A stretch of 64,000 nucleotides of DNA from Rhynchopus sp. YZ270_cl-10 (GCA_964035575.1 OZ037866.1:682001-746000); one strand, 5' to 3'. Positions 9,882-21,076 are shown, numbered from the stretch's first letter. Notes: generated by a model from the sequence alone, not told the origin. Numbers and translations: made by a program.

Positions 9882-12800
9882 ATGCCTGAAGAGGAGGGGC
9901 TGATCAACGATGGTACAACCGACACATCTTCTTCGACAGGGCTTCAGGAAGGGGTGGTCCAGCGGATCTGGTCGGTCCGGTTTGTGATTTCTTTGGTTTG
10001 CTTTGTGGGGATCGCATCGAGCGGGATCATGGCCGAGACGTTGTCTGAAGTATCATGCGATTCATCTTTGGCCGACACACGCGAAGTGATGCGCGATGCA
10101 ACCAGCGAACTCTCTGCCTCCTCCACCCGCGCACTCAGGGATGTAACCAGAGATCTTCTCGGCCGCACCTTGGAACCCATCAACGGCATTATAACAATAT
10201 TTTTCCATTCGACTCTTGTTGAGGTCGAAACCGTTATGTCCACAGCCACCTCTCTTTGGATTCCTTACCCACGCAATTCGCGTGCCTACTTTGAGTCTCT
10301 CGCTCGTCCTCTCTGGGAGCAAATACATGTTTTAAACAAAACCGAGCCGACCGCTGGGGCCAGCATTTTCGCAGGGGGGAAAGGGATTTCGGTGATCCCC
10401 TCTTTCGAAGAACGGTCGATGGAATATCTCATGACACGGCGGGTAATTGTGCGGTTTTTTGATGGCGTCAATTCGACCCAAGGAAACTGCATGCCTGGGA
10501 GTGGTCTTCCTATTACACCGGTTGCTGCGTCGGGGGATTTACCTGCGTTTACATCGTTGTTTGCGTTGTTGCCAGCGAATGAAGTGCGTTTCAGCCATTT
10601 GCTGCATTTGGGAGCAGGGCAAATGGGGTACGTCCTAATGGGAAAGGTGCCGGACCCTACCAAGTCTGTTGCGGAGGTGAATGTGGTGCTTTATGTGGCG
10701 ATTGGTGCGGTGCAGTTTTTGTTAGGAGAGTTTGGACAACAGCCTGGTGCCATTCATAAGACGCAGAGAGTGTACGCGACTATTGCGTCGTCGTGGGTGG
10801 CGGATACGTTAAAAAATATGAGCCATCCTCTCTGGAAAGATTATGAACAAACAAATGTGATCACAGCATGCAGCCACGGCACAGCCTTTGTCTCCCAAGG
10901 TCCTGGGGTAGAACCGTTGCTGCGGAAGGACACGGAAAGCGACGACGCTCTCATTGCCTCGATGTCAACGAATATTGCTGACATAGGTGGCTACTCCAAG
11001 GTGCTCAACACTGCGACGTTCATCGAGGCGATGCACAACGGGACTAACGAGGAGTTTTGCGTGGCATCCCTGCGCAACGCGTTTCACAGGATTGGGCTGG
11101 ACTGGTATTTAACGGTCTTCATCGATACCACCTCGATCTTTCAGGGGGTATGGCAAAGTGAAGCGGAGGTTGCCGCAAAGATTGCACTTCGCCAGGAAAC
11201 TGTCGAATCGGACATCAGCAAGGACCGCAACGTGGTGAAGGCGATTGTGGGTGCGGTGGGGTTTGCGTTGATTTTGGTGTCGGTTGTCATATCGTACTTT
11301 ATATTACGTCCAATCCTTGCGATGCAACAGAATATGAGTCTCGTTGCCAACATGGAGCTGGACAGCATAGCACAGAGCAACCACTCTACGCTCTGTGAGC
11401 TTCGCCGCATGCAATACGACTTTGGCAGAATGGTGGAAAACCTTCTAGAATTCCGCGCCTACGTCCCACTCTCGGTCCTCGAAGGCAAAGGAGCGGAGTT
11501 TGGCGGACGCAAAACGATCGAACCCCCAACCGGCAACGTTGCGATTGTGTTCACCGACATCAAAGGGTCGACTGCACTCTGGAAGCGTTCTGCCGGAGAC
11601 ATGAACGACGCGATGGAAATCCACAACGAAGTGATGCGTGACTGCTGCGCTGAATTCAACGGATATGAGGTGAAAACGATAGGCGACTCCTTCATGGTTT
11701 CCTTCAGTGATGAATTCGACGCCGCCAAGTTTACCCTCGCAGTTCAAGAGAAGTTTGCGAAGAAGAAGTGGCCAAAAGGGCTGGGTCTCCCGAAGTCCGG
11801 ATTGGTCATTCGGATAGGCGTACACTATGGGCCAACCATCGCAGAGGAGAACCCTGTGACCGGAAGGGTGGACTACCGTGGGTCCACAGTGAACCTTGCG
11901 TCGCGTGTGGAGGCGAAGGCGAAGGGGGGGACGATCTGCATTACGTCTGATATGTTCGCAGCAATTAAGGGGAAGGCGGAGGCGTTGGGGATGGTCGCGA
12001 TGTCGCATGGCTCGCACGACATTCGTGGTCTCGGGAACGGGCACGAACTCTTTCTGATGGTGCCTCGGAAGCTGCGGATGCGGTTTAACGATGCGCAGTC
12101 CGACTGCAACCAGCACCGTGGTGACCACTCCCAACCATTGCAGCCCATAACGCCACGCACAGTCGTGTCAGGCGAAACCGCGTCCACAGCCCTCAGCAAG
12201 CACGGTGGGGAGTCCGGAGGAAAGGTACAGAGAAGAACAGACCTTAGCATGATAAAAGCGCAGGCGACAGTAGCAGTGTGTCGGTTGGTATGACGTTATT
12301 TTGTTTCCAAAAAATCCCAACCTTTTTTTTGTCCAGAAAAATTACGTGGTAAGTTGCTGTTGAAAAATGATAGTGTTTTGGGTGCTGTGTGGTATCAATT
12401 GGTGTTTCAAAAAAAAATTTTTCCAAAGAAACCTGGACAATGCAAAGACTATTTGCGCGGCAGATACTAATCAAATGGATTATCAAACAATACAAACAAC
12501 AGGGAACCACCTCCACCACCGACAAGCTCTTCGACAACTGCAACATCATGGTGCGTGCCGCCATCGAAGCTGCCTCCTCCACCGATGGTGTCATCGGCAA
12601 CGTCACCGGCAGGACGCTGACCGTTGTCTGGAACGCTTCCAAGAAGTGCACGATGCACAGCACTGCCGCCCTCAACTTTGTCTCTGAGATGAAGAAGCTG
12701 CAGGGTATCATGCAGGTTGGGCTTGCCACTGGGACCATGCTGCATGGGAATGTTGGTACCAAGACAAGCAGGTTTGCGACGTCATTTGGTTTGCCGGGGG

Positions 12801-13510
12801 AGGCTGCGGAGGCGATGACGGACTATGCATCGACCTTTGGTGTGTACTGCCTGTACGCAGACTGCACTGTGGACAAACGCCTGCAGGCAGATGCAACGGT
12901 GCGCAGCACGCTCCGCATGGTCGACGCATGGAAGGACAGCGCAAGCGCACAGCACATCACCATCTACGAGGTGCACCTCCCCTGCCTCTCCCGAGCCATC
13001 CAAGGCTGGGAAGAAAACGGCTGGGCAGCAGCACCCTCCAAAGACAAAACCACCGACGTCGATCACCACACACGCCTCGTCACGCAGGCGATAGCTGGAC
13101 ATGAAGGACTTTCCCGTCTGCGGGAGTACGCCAATGAAATGGACGACCCGGTCTTGAAGGTATTTTTTTGTGAATTTTTTTGATATACCCCATTGAGGTA
13201 GTGTGGGAACTGTATTTTTTTTTACGTTTTGGGTCTGAACTGTCTTGATCAAGCTTGCAATGTTCGGATCGATCCTTTTTCTTGCAGATTTTTAATTTTT
13301 TGTTCTTATTACCCTTTATGTCAACTCCAACCCGCCACACAGAAAGTTGTCACGACCATTGAGGGCTCGACCCCACATCAGGGGTACCGATGCAAGATAA
13401 CATTCAGCAAGGTACCGGGCGAGGCGTCTGCAGCACTGTCCTCTTCGATAGTCCATCCGAACACCTCCTCAGTTGTACCCGTGCATGGTACAGCCTTACA
13501 GGCGTTTTAA
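9882..13510 (+). CDS. Receptor-type adenylate cyclase, tandem catalytic/degenerate domains (3 exons)
   Basis: Predicted class III adenylate cyclase making cAMP at the plasma membrane. Proposed exons are 9882-12287, 12464-13159 and 13343-13510, joined in phase 0 for about 1089 residues. A phase-0 donor at 12225 is an alternative end for exon 1. A membrane segment at residues ~33-50 and a second at ~452-474 enclose a ~400-residue outer domain, as in trypanosomatid receptor cyclases. The catalytic domain (~550-700) has FTDIKGSTALW with the first metal Asp (~559), VKTIGDSFM with the second Asp (~602) and the Lys that favours ATP over GTP, and DYRGSTVNLASR. Exon 2 encodes a second cyclase-like fold (GLATGTMLHGNVG...SFGLPGEAAEA) without the metal Asp residues, so a regulatory partner or relic. 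I did not recognise the outer domain. The gene has no close neighbour; a paralogue starts at 62592. Intron boundaries are by eye. Confidence 0.85.
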
Positions 13511-13570
13511 GGTTTTTCAAAAGGCTCTTTTACGGTTTACTCATCCAAAAAGGCGAGTGAACTTATCGGA

Positions 13571-13640
13571 AAGTGGAGATTGCACGAACTGTGGCAACCG
13601 AGGCAACTACACTAATCCAACAATTTATGAAAAGAAAAAA
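13571..13640 (+). repeat. A-tailed dispersed repeat
   Basis: GTGGAGATTGCACGAACTGT is followed by GGCAACCGAGGCAACTACAC, TAATCCAACAATTTATG and an A-rich tail. It closely matches 14720-14795 and 20356-20425. TTGCACA...TGTGGCAA-type pairing gives a small hairpin. Confidence 0.6.
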
Positions 13641-14719
13641 AATAAATCGTACAAAGCAGCTTCTCAATCATCGAGTGGTAGCAAAAAATAAATAAATCCA
13701 AACTTCAAAGATTGCAGACAGCTGCAGATGTACGGTGTTTTGGCTAGCATATTTGATATAAGAACGAATGCCACGTTGAACTGCACCACCGACGAACTAC
13801 TTTAGTGTGTTGCAACTGTCTTTCCCAGGGGCTCTCAAGATCCTCCACGAAAGCCAGAATTTTCGTAGAGTGCACTGTTCTTTCCTGAGTTTTTTTTTGG
13901 TGTGCGTGTTATATTCATCCTACAAAATGTGATTTCAAAAGAACAAAAAAAACAAAAAAAAAAAAACTAGACAAAATAACGAAAACAAAGCGATTTAGAA
14001 GGCGTGTATATTCCCACAGGCTTCATTCACTCCTTCCAAGATTTTTTTTTTTTTTCTTTTATTTTTTTGAAATTCCAGTGCCCCGGTCATGCATTTGCAC
14101 TTTCAACTTTGAATTGGTGTGGCACGTTCAGCTTTTGGCATACATTTGAGCTACATACGAAGTACAGAAAAAAATGACTTATTTGGGCATGCCACACCAT
14201 TCGGAATGGAAAAAAAATATGCAGATGATGACTAAGGTAAGCGAGGGAGACTGGGGTTCGATCATTACCCACTCTTCATTCTGGGTTCGATTAACCCGGG
14301 GGCGAGTGTCCTTTTCTCTGTTTTCTGTTTTCTGTTTTCTGTTCTCTTTTTTCTTTTTTCTTCCCTCGCTCTGTATGTTTTGCACAGTGCCCAATGCCAT
14401 TTCCCTCCCGAAAAACTGTTCAATATACACAAAACCTTCGAGCTATGATTCGGAGGAAAAAAATAAAAAGAAAAAGGTGGCTACACTAATACAACCAAGT
14501 TTTCAGAAAAAAAGAAACACACAAAACACAAAATACTGTCAATGGGGAGCAATCCGGGTGCCCCCATTCCCAGCCGCTCATAAATAATTATGATTTATTT
14601 TTTGAATTGATTTATTTTGAGATGTGACTTTTTTTTAGAACAGGTTCCCGATTGACTCTAATCCACTGTTTATGCCACTCGCTTACATTTTTACCGTCCC
14701 CCCGCCCCCCAAAAAAAAA

Positions 14720-14795
14720 AGTGGAGATTGCACAAACTGTGGCAACACAACTGAGGCAACTGCACTACCTCCAACAATTTATCAAGAAAAATATA
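14720..14795 (+). repeat. A-tailed dispersed repeat
   Basis: Begins GTGGAGATTGCACAAACTGT and continues GGCAACACAACTGAGGCAAC, TGCACTACCTCCAACAATTT, ATCAAGAAAAA. It is the best-preserved copy, with 20356-20425. Confidence 0.6.
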
Positions 14796-15060
14796 TTTTT
14801 CATCCTCTTCTTTCCCTCCCTCTCTCTCTTTTTTCTTTTTCTGTAATTTTGACACGACTCCCCCCCGACCTCAAATGTTAAAATATTAGAGCGAGTGTTG
14901 GCAAGGTTTTTAAAAGGCAGAAATTGGTACAATGCCTAAAAGGCCTTGTGCTGATATGTGAAGGAAACTGGTAGGGACTCTCTATTTTGGCATTCCCATC
15001 ATTTATTAGTCATTGAGGCGATTTGCGCGCTCAAACTAAGATAATGACTTTCTTTGAAAG

Positions 15061-15095
15061 AAGGTGATTAAGCACGAGAGGCTTAGGATCATCTT
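15061..15095 (+). repeat. H1 hairpin module
   Basis: AAGGTGAT...ATCATCTT outer stem, TAAGC / GCTTA inner stem, ACGAGAG loop. It is followed by ACAAACTTTTTCTTCCTTC, an example of the branch-point-like word plus pyrimidine tract. Confidence 0.75.
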
Positions 15096-15287
15096 ACAAA
15101 CTTTTTCTTCCTTCTTTTCGAACGAATTTTATTTTTTTTTTTGGAAGTATCTAGGTGCACTGCCCATACTTTTTCACCTTTCACAACATCTACTTCACCA
15201 CAAGACAATGTGGTACACAAAAAAGAAATTTCATAGCTATCGTATTTGAACCATTTACGTTTTCCCACAACAAAAAAAATGCCAGAT

Positions 15288-15357
15288 CCACCTGATTCTG
15301 CCTGAAATTTGGAGGAGTTTAGACCAAAAAATCACCAAAATTTCAAAAATCAGGTGG
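15288..15357. mobile_element. 70-bp MITE with CCACCTGAT ends
   Basis: The left end is CCACCTGATTCTG and the right end is AAATCAGGTGG. Direct repeats CAGAT flank it (15283-15287 and 15358-15362), a 5-bp target duplication. It shares ends and duplication length with 5131-5227. Confidence 0.75.
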
Positions 15358-15504
15358 CAGATGGGTCAACAACCAGAGTAAAAACCATGTCAATATCGTT
15401 TAGTCCATCCTCTCCCTCCCTCCCTCTCTCTCTCTCTCTTATATTCGTCGGGTGTCATTCAAATCTTTCTAAGTTCTTTTCTTCTTTTTTTCTTTTCTTT
15501 TTTT

Positions 15505-15542
15505 GAGGTGACCAAGCAAGCCAAGATGCTCAGGCTCATCTT
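15505..15542 (+). repeat. H1 hairpin, variant loop
   Basis: GAGGTGACC...GGCTCATCTT outer stem with a variant middle (AAGCAAGCCAAGATGCTCA). It is followed by ACCAGCAGTTTCTTTTGCC and a CT-rich run. Confidence 0.6.
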
Positions 15543-15623
15543 ACCAGCAGTTTCTTTTGCCTCTCTCTCTCTCTCTCTGGTGTTTTTCCCCTTTCATGTA
15601 TTTGGGGGTTGTTTTTTTCGTTT

Positions 15624-15654
15624 ACGATGACTAAGTACGGCTCAGGCTCATCTT
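15624..15654 (+). repeat. H1 hairpin, short form
   Basis: GATGACTAAG...CTCAGGCTCATC with a short TACGG tip. It is followed by TTACGAACCGGTTTCTTTTC, then a tract ending in TTTAG. Confidence 0.55.
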
Positions 15655-16350
15655 ACGAACCGGTTTCTTTTCTTTTTCTCTTCATTTAGTGCACTCTATT
15701 ATACTTTTTTTCTTTTATATTTGCATATCCGGACGGACCCAAGTTCGTAAAAGGATGTTTTCCACACAAAAAAAAAAAAAAAAAAAAAAACCCTTCTTGA
15801 GAGCAAGGACAGTCAAGACCTGTCTGCATAGGCGAGTGCACTAAACCAATAGCTTATCAAAAGCAAAAGCAAAAAAAAAAAAAAACGTTGATGGTCCCCT
15901 ATTTCCCCTCGCTCTCCCAGGGGTCCCCCACACACACGCTTTCGTAATTTTTATTTTATTTTAGAGTCAGGCCAGCTTATTGCAACGGGAGAGCTGCCAC
16001 ATCCAGGGGTGAGATGTGCTGCCTGTAAATGACTTCTCGAGTCCGCAGTGCACTTAGCGGTAGCCCCAAGGGAAGACACCCTTCTTCAGAAGCCAGGTAG
16101 AGAATGCCCCCCCATCCCCACCCCCTCTACACTGTCCGCGTAGATCCCCCCCCCCACTACGTAAGGAGCCATCTGATGCCAAAGTAAGTCGCTCTCACAA
16201 AGCGATGGCATTGAATGGCGTGTGCGTTTGCGAACTGAGGCATGCTTGCCCTTAGGCCCCCGCTATGCTCCCACGGTAACACGTGCAAAATCATATTTTT
16301 CTTTTTGGCCGTTTAAAAAGGCTGGGGTATACAGAGGTTGTGATTCGCCG

Positions 16351-16392
16351 AGCGGTTGTGAACCGCCTCCGTTCTCTTACGGTACGGACCAC
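16351..16392 (+). repeat. GCGGT..ACCGC hairpin module (H3)
   Basis: GCGGTTGTGAACCGC is a perfect hairpin, followed by CTCCGTTCTCTTACGGTACG. A relative at about 44514-44556 reads GCGGTCGTGGACCGC, with a T-A pair changed to C-G on both arms. Confidence 0.6.
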
Positions 16393-16471
16393 TCACATCC
16401 CCACCCTTTTGCTTGATCTCGACTGAGATGCATTTTTAGCACGTTTCAACTACTCCTTTTTTTTCTCTCCC

Positions 16472-16529
16472 GTGCCTGCGTCCGCCGATGAACGGTGAGG
16501 CGTTTGCATTTTCAATTTCTCCTTTTTTT
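16472..16529 (+). repeat. H2 module, second half
   Basis: GCGTC CGCCG ATGAA CGGTG AGGCGT folds into a stem with G-T pairs, then TTGCATTTTCAATTTCTCC and T7. Confidence 0.6.
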
Positions 16530-16910
16530 ATTTTGGTCCTTAGCTCTGTAGGCTAAGTGTCTGTGTGAACCATTTTCCATAGTTTCAGATTTTCAATTTC
16601 TTTCCCCCTCCTCAAATGTTTTTTCCCCGAGGTACACTGTCACGAGAGCTTTGTATTTCAAGTCAATTTTTCCCCTTTGTTCTCTATACCTGCTTCCATT
16701 ATTGTGTCGATGAATGGCAAAATGAAATAGAACGATTGTTGGTACACAAAAAAATATTACAAAAATGTTATTCGCAACAATTGGAAAGAACGTATGGGAG
16801 CATACCACCAAATGGGCAGTACCGCACGCAAGAATTTCCCCCTATTAGTTCTCAAATACACACACCTGTGGGTCAATGTTCCGCTCCATCGGCACTACCC
16901 ACACCTGCTT

Positions 16911-16939
16911 CCAAACACACACACACACACACACACACC
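16911..16939. repeat. CA microsatellite
   Basis: An uninterrupted CA run of about 13 units preceded by CCAAA. The CAAACACAC word recurs in the next 200 bases (about 16985 and 17056). Confidence 0.8.
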
Positions 16940-17545
16940 ACGAGGATAATATCCCGTGCTCAGGTATTGCACATCTCCGATTTCAAACACACATACACCT
17001 TCTGGGCAATGTCTTGCTCTTAAGATTCTATCCAAAAAACAAAAAATGCTTTTTCAAACACACACACCTGTTAAGTGTCAGGGTGAAGAATTCCGTCCTA
17101 CACAAAATGCTCGGTCCGGGATCCCCATCCCCTCTCGGATTTCACTTTTCAAAACACATCTGTAACCCACGGTCATGGGTGCAGCATCAAGGCTTTTGCA
17201 TCGTTTTCACTTCAACCCCAAAGCATTGTTTCCCCCCTAATTTGTAATGTTGTATAGCAGTGTTCGCCCTCGGGTGGCGACACTAATACAACCAAGCATC
17301 CAAAGCTCACCCACATTCTGCGAACAGTGACTGTCTGTAAAGGCGGCGCTGTCCCGCATGAACCTACCCAAAAGATATGTGCGTCGTGTAGTACCCTCAC
17401 CCCCTTCAAAGCGCGCATCTTTTGTTTTAAAAGAAATTGGGCAAATTGCGATAGCACGTATGCCTTTTCCGTTTGCGATAACACGTACACAAAAAAGTAT
17501 ACGTGTTATCGCAAAAAAGTGTGCGCGTTTTATTTCTTTCACCAG

Positions 17546-17598
17546 GTGCCTGCGTTCGCCGATGAACGGTGGGGCGTTTGCACTTTCAACTTTTTTTT
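17546..17598 (+). repeat. H2 module, second half
   Basis: GTGCCTGCGTTCGCCGATGA then ACGGTGGGGCGTTTGCACTT, TCAAC and T8. It differs from 16472 by paired or wobble changes. Confidence 0.6.
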
Positions 17599-18063
17599 CT
17601 TTTACTACTCTAAAAACCCCCACTTCGAAGCGCAGTGTCACATCCTCATCTTCGGTTCTCTTGAATTGAAGGGCTTTTGCGGATGAATCTCTTATGTAAA
17701 TCCACGAGAGAGCGAGACACGTTCATCTTTCAAGCTTTTTTTTTTTTTTTTTTATCGCCACACAGAGGTTTTTTTTGGGACCGGTTTTTTTGACCTTAGG
17801 GGGGGTGAGGTGTTTTTCGGGTTGCAAAATTTTTCGCGCGCTTCGCGCGCGAAGCCCCTGGAGAAGCTGGTTCGTGGGGGATTTTTGGAATCCGTCCGCG
17901 CTGTGGTGGGGTCAATTTGACGAAATGGACAAGTTCTTGGCTTTTGGTCAACATCAGTGTAAGGGCCAAGTGATCCTGCCGACTGAACAAGAAAAGGGGG
18001 AAACTGGGTCAAGGGCTGCCGCGCCGCAGGCGGAAATTTTTAGATGCCGTCCACTTTTTTGAG

Positions 18064-19030
18064 TTACTGGGGGGGAGCTAATACAAGTACCGGGTACTTG
18101 TATTAAGCGGGTAAAACTAATAGATCCGGGGTTTTCAAAAATAAAAAAGGTGATGGGGGTACTTGTATTAAAAACCTTTTCCCTGTACATTTTGTATGGG
18201 GAAATAAAAAAAAAAATGTATGGGCCAACGCCTTAGCAAAAATCCAAAAAACTTCGCGCTAACTAATATTAGTTAGTAGTCTATTGGAAAAAATCTGAAA
18301 AATCGTGTTTCGGGCCCAAAAAAACGCACCTCAAATAGTTGCGACGGGTGACGTCTGGGGTGAAAAATCAGTGTTTTGTGGCATTTCTGAGACAATCCCG
18401 CGCTGTGGTGGGGCATATTCGGAAAAATGGACAAAATTTTAGTGACTTAAATTTTCACAAAATATGAACCCATACTCCTAAACAAGGGGCATTTTCAGTC
18501 TGAAAACCCAAATTCAGATGAAATTGTGGTGTTTTTGACTGGGAACAGGTAGCGCCGCAGGCAGGCGCGCGGCAGGCGCACGGTACCCAACTTTTTTTGT
18601 TTTTTCTTTTCCCCTTTCTCTGCTTTCTTTTGATTGCGCGAGCCGATTGCTCTCCACGGTGGGGTCACATGTGTGTACAAGAACACTCTAAAGTATCCTT
18701 ACTATGAAATCTGAGTTTCTCCGGTTTTAGTAAGGAAACCCCGGTTTGCAAAAAAACGCACCACAAAAATATCCAAAAATCCCGGGCCAAGGGCCAACAA
18801 TTAGCGCAAAGCCTGGCACCGAAATAGAAAAAAAAATTCTCGATTTTTTGTGGGTAAAAATTGCTGGGGAATTTTTTTTGGCACCACCTACTAAGAAAAA
18901 CGTACACAAAAGTGGGGGTACTTGTATTAAAAATATAAATTAATTTAAATCGAAAAACCCGGGGGGTACTTGTATTTGCAGGGGTACTTGTATTACCCGG
19001 GGGTACTTGTATTAGCCCCCCCCCCAGTAA
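18064..19030. mobile_element. TTACTGGG-family element nested in the hAT-like element
   Basis: It starts TTACTGGGGGGGAGCTAATA and ends ATTAGCCCCC...CAGTAA. The word GTACTTGTATTA is repeated in both orientations near both ends (about five times on the right). Only the terminal TTACTGGGG matches the 1994 and 5800 elements; the interior is different. It carries another copy of the GTGGTGGGG module (18400) and a GC hairpin module (18550). No protein is encoded. Confidence 0.75.
18550..18600 (+). repeat. GC hairpin module inside transposon
   Basis: GCGCCGCAGGCAGGCGCGCG then GCAGGCGCACGGTACCCAAC and a T7 tract. Expanded relative to 565-584 by an extra CAGGCGCGCGG block. Confidence 0.5.
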
Positions 19031-19067
19031 GTATCCAGTACCATGTCATACAATTTACAGTAAGCTT

Positions 19068-19095
19068 GCGCCGCAGGCGCACGGTACGCTACTTT
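19068..19095 (+). repeat. GC hairpin module
   Basis: GCGCCGCAGGCGCACGGTAC followed by GCTACTTTTATG. Same core as 565-584. Confidence 0.55.
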
Positions 19096-19451
19096 TATGA
19101 TTTCGCCCTATCCTTTTTTCTCATTCCTCGTTGGGTTCTACGAGCTCCGTCCGTCAAATTCTAGGAAAACACGCCCACCCTCTAACTCCCTTAGATGGTT
19201 CTTGGGGCGCGAGAAAGGTATCGGGGGGAGAGTAAGAGAACACCATCAAGATTTTTTTTTTATTTTCCAAAAAAAAATTTTATTTTCACCCCCCCAAAAG
19301 CCGGAAAAAAATCGTGGGGGGGGGTGAAACCCCCCCCCCCCCCCCCCGACCCCCCCGTAAAAAAACCTCTGTCGCCACATATTCTCCTTTCCCTATCAGG
19401 AAGGGGGAAATGACTGTGCCCTGCTTACATTTTTTCCTGTCAGCAACTCCC

Positions 19452-19537
19452 AACACTTTGGGGGTTTCGATAACCCGCGGAGTGTCAGTGAGTGCTCTGC
19501 GTCCCAGAGGCGTTTTGCACTATCAACTGCACTTTTT
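19452..19537 (+). repeat. H2 two-hairpin module
   Basis: ACACTTTGGGGGTTTCGATA, ACCCGCGGAGTGTCAGT, then CTCTGCGTCCCAGAGGCG and TTTTGCACTATCAACTGCAC with T5. Nearly the same as 6648-6729, with an AGTG duplication. Confidence 0.65.
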
Positions 19538-19847
19538 ATCTCAACATAATCTTGAAGTTAGTTTCCATTTTTGTGCTCTCAACGGGGGGTGGTAGCTGGA
19601 GCCACCTCTCAACCTCAAAATGTATAACCAAAGTAAAGAACCGCCATTCTGCAACCCAGTGGAACTGACACCTCCACTGAGGCCACAGAGAAAAAAAGGT
19701 TGCGTTATCATTTTCTTTTTGGTGTTTGCACTTTTTCAACTTTATTTTTTTTTTTTCAGAAAAAAAGAATTCCAGCAATTTAGTTTTGTTGTTCTACACC
19801 CCCTTGAGGAATATCTGTCATTCCCTTCCAAACCCACTTTCCACTCG

Positions 19848-19878
<31 letters not shown>

Positions 19879-20355
19879 CCTCTTCTCGAGAGCTGAAGCA
19901 CTGTGTGAAGCTCATTTTTGCACGAACATGATAACAGATTTTAAATTCCATTTTTATTTTTTTCAAATAAACCCCCTCGCAATGTTATAAACAAACCAGA
20001 CATAAAGAAAGCCAACGATAAGATCTAACAAAACAAAAGTTTCCCCTTGAAATTCCCGTTCATTTTGCGGTAATGATTTCTTCAATCTATGTTGGCGTTC
20101 AATGAAATCAACCCTTTTCCTGAGGAATGTTATAAAGATCAGTTGGCGGGGAGTATTGTATGAGTTTTACCCTCCCCTATCTCCACAGATGACCCCCTCC
20201 ATGAGAATTGTGTGTGGGTTTTTGCACGCAAAAGGTTTCCCCTCAGGGCAATGGTAAGTTCCTTTTGTTGAGAACCCTTTTCCCTTTTGGTGCTTTTTTT
20301 CTTTTGCTTTACTCTCCTTTTTTTGTTTTTACCTTGTGGATTTTGATAATAAAAA

Positions 20356-20425
20356 GGTGGAGATTGCACAAACTGTGGCAACACAACCGAGGCAACTACA
20401 CTACTCCCAATGAGAGAGAAAAAAA
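20356..20425 (+). repeat. A-tailed dispersed repeat
   Basis: GTGGAGATTGCACAAACTGT, GGCAACACAACCGAGGCAAC, TACACTACTCCCAATGAGAG and an A-rich tail. Close to the copy at 14720. Confidence 0.55.
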
Positions 20426-20515
20426 AAAAACTAATCCCTGGCTTGGCTCCTTTGCGTAGTCTATTGCAAAGACAATATTGTTGGTTTTTGAGATGCCGGG
20501 GGAGGCGGGGTTTTC

Positions 20516-20558
20516 CAGGTGACTTGACCACAAGAGGGTAAAGGCTTTGCTTATCAAC
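20516..20558 (+). repeat. H1-like hairpin, degenerate
   Basis: CAGGTGACTTGACCACAAGA then GGGTAAAGGCTTTGCTTATC, followed by AACTTTTTCTTC. A second degenerate copy begins at 20568 (AAGATACGCGTGGACACGAG) and is followed by a tract ending in TTTTTTAG. Confidence 0.45.
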
Positions 20559-20916
20559 TTTTTCTTCAAGATACGCGTGGACACGAGGCTTGCGCATATT
20601 CTCAATATTTTTCTTCTTTTTTAGTCTCATTTTTAGTTACCAATCGGAGTATTTACCGGCTATAATACTTTGCGCACCGTAATAAGTACGCAGTTAGGCG
20701 CGCTGTCAGTACCCCGTGCGAGTAGTCTAAAAACCATTTTTTTTTAAAAGGCTCTTTCTCTGGAGGAAGCTGCACCTTAAGATTTTACTGGCGACACCTG
20801 CTATATCTTTCGAAAGAATTTTTATCTGAATCATTTTTAGGGGTAACAGAACACCCGAAAAGCACTGTAAGGCTTGACCATAGTATATTATTTTTTTTTT
20901 CTCAACCCTTCTAGTT

Positions 20917-21003
20917 AACACTCCGGGGGGGGGGAGGGGCTTCGACAGTCCCCACGTCAGTGCCTGCGTCCAGTTGCGTTAGCACCTATCAACACCACCT
21001 TTT
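20917..21003 (+). repeat. H2 module, diverged
   Basis: ACACTCCGGGG start, TTCGACAGTCCCC middle, CAGTGCCTGCGTCCAGTTGC, and CACCTATCAACACCACCTTT at the end. The module order is kept, with divergence in the first stem. Confidence 0.5.
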
Positions 21004-21040
21004 AAACACTTAACTTAAGTGAGGAAGTGTGGTTCCTTTT

Positions 21041-21076
21041 AGATGATGACTAAGCACAGAGAGGCTTAGGTTCATT
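21041..21076 (+). repeat. H1 hairpin module
   Basis: GATGACTAAGC / GCTTAGGTTCAT with loop ACAGAGAG. It is followed by GGCATATCCCCC, a T tract and AAATAG. Confidence 0.65.

Larger units (their letters stand above)
13511..17762. other. Gene-free stretch after the cyclase
   Basis: No supported gene. The stretch contains A-tailed repeats (13571-13640, 14720-14795), H1 hairpins (15061, 15505, 15624), a 70-bp MITE (15288-15357), a GC-rich hairpin (16351-16392), H2 halves (16472, 17546), a CA repeat (16911-16939) and CT runs. Around 17460-17515 a GCGATAACACGTA word occurs in both orientations, forming a short hairpin. Confidence 0.55.
17763..19371. mobile_element. hAT-like non-autonomous element with nested insertion
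   Basis: The element starts CAGAGGTTTTTTT and ends with the exact inverse AAAAAAACCTCTG. It is flanked by the 8-bp direct repeat TCGCCACA (17755-17762 and 19372-19379). An 8-bp duplication with CAG-type ends is the hAT signature. No transposase frame is seen. It contains a perfect hairpin CGCGCGCTTCGCGCGCG near 17838 and a second element at 18064-19030. A module with GCTGTGGTGGGGTCAAT (17900) is shared with 55261-55784. Confidence 0.8.

Noticed and set aside
12225-12463. Alternative donor at 12225 for cyclase intron 1
   Set aside because: Kept only as an alternative: it is in phase and has a good GTACAG, but using it would drop 21 further open codons. The choice cannot be settled without cDNA.
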